DNA of 5,865 nt from Burkholderiales bacterium (GTDB lineage: Bacteria; Pseudomonadota; Gammaproteobacteria; Burkholderiales; Burkholderiaceae): positions 1 to 5,865 of the forward strand of contig CANFNO010000211.1 in NCBI GenBank assembly GCA_947447845.1, written 5' to 3'. This document shows, piece by piece, positions 5,547 to 5,865 of this stretch. The stretch's first letter is position 1. Each line of letters begins with the position of its first letter. A model generated the notes under the pieces. It did not search any database, was not told the DNA's origin, and saw only the letters and a list, made by a program, of their open reading frames with translations. Both the position numbers and the translations under genes were made by a program.

Positions 5547-5865
5547 TCAAGCAAACTCTGCACCAACCCCCGGTTGCTGCAGATTGATTTGTTGCAGCAT
5601 ACCCAGATCCGCCAGGGCGACCTGCGCAGCCACATCCAATGGTGTGTGCGGCTCGGCGCCAATAAGCGCTGTGAGTTTTTCATTGGCCAGTGCATGCGGC
5701 GAATCCCACAAGTAGTGCATTTCCGCCAGGGCCGCCCAGGTGGGGACGAACACCCCGCCCAGACGGATCAGCGCCCACGGCAGACGCTTGTAGCGCAGAC
5801 CTTCACCGGACTTGACCCAGCCGCGCGCAAGTGCCAAGGGCGACAACACCTCCAACCATTGGCGC
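5547..5865 (-). CDS. C-terminal fragment of a probable NAD-dependent epimerase/dehydratase-like protein (5' end off the right edge)
   Basis: A minus frame is open from the right edge to a TGA at 5547-5549 and gives the last 105 residues of a protein. Visible stretches include GEGLRYKRLPWALIRLGGVF at about 20-39, then VPTWAALAEMHYLWDSPHAL, a turn around LIGAEPHTPLD, and a helical ALADLGM. This resembles, from memory, the C-terminal tail of NAD-dependent epimerase/dehydratase (extended SDR) proteins of Burkholderiales. In those the Rossmann fold and the YxxxK active site are N-terminal and would lie outside this window, so enzyme activity cannot be judged. The gene converges on dctP2 with a 13-nt gap and no clear terminator between them. 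No functional link to dicarboxylate uptake is evident. An internal TTG at 5855 could be mistaken for a start, but the frame continues open to the edge, so I treat it as partial. Confidence 0.6.
   Translation of the reverse strand, partial: RQWLEVLSPLALARGWVKSGEGLRYKRLPWALIRLGGVFVPTWAALAEMHYLWDSPHALANEKLTALIGAEPHTPLDVAAQVALADLGMLQQINLQQPGVGAEFA

Noticed and set aside
5575..5599. 7-bp inverted repeat (TGCTGCA / TGCAGCA) after dctP2 as a terminator
   Set aside because: There is no T-run on the plus strand and it is inside the coding end of the opposite gene, so it is too weak to call.

Overview
The window holds a C4-dicarboxylate uptake locus of the TRAP (tripartite ATP-independent periplasmic) type together with its sensor kinase. 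GC-rich DNA, the sequence style of the proteins and the gene order (dctS diverging from dctP-dctQ-dctM) suggest a betaproteobacterium, probably Burkholderiales near Comamonadaceae (Rhodoferax/Polaromonas-like). That placement is recalled family resemblance, not a search result.

Layout. Positions 1-1193 on the minus strand encode the N-terminal 397 residues of a membrane sensor histidine kinase, with a periplasmic sensor region and a cytoplasmic PAS domain. Its kinase core lies beyond the left edge. A 175-bp divergent intergenic region (1194-1368) carries several palindromes and repeated CCACAC motifs and is the likely control region. Next, on the plus strand, come dctP1 (1369-2388, periplasmic binding protein), dctQ (2428-3102, small membrane subunit) and dctM (3099-4382, large transporter subunit, overlapping dctQ by 4 nt). 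A strong 12-bp-stem hairpin follows dctM. After it, a second full-length binding-protein gene, dctP2 (4514-5533), has its own ribosome binding site and is about 65% identical to dctP1 by hand alignment. At the right edge, the C-terminal 105 residues of a minus-strand gene (5547-5865), probably an NAD-dependent epimerase/dehydratase-like protein, converge on dctP2 with a 13-nt gap.

How it works together. DctP captures a carboxylate in the periplasm and delivers it to the DctQM membrane complex, which imports it using the sodium gradient (family knowledge). The divergent kinase would sense dicarboxylates and, with a response regulator expected off the left edge, switch on the transporter (inference). 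The most distinctive feature is one QM permease flanked by two intact, diverged binding proteins. They differ at two predicted ligand-pocket positions while keeping the key carboxylate-binding arginine, so one permease may serve two substrates. I see no mobile element, RNA gene, CRISPR array or clearly new system. The window is gene-dense, and no gene-free stretch exceeds 175 bp.
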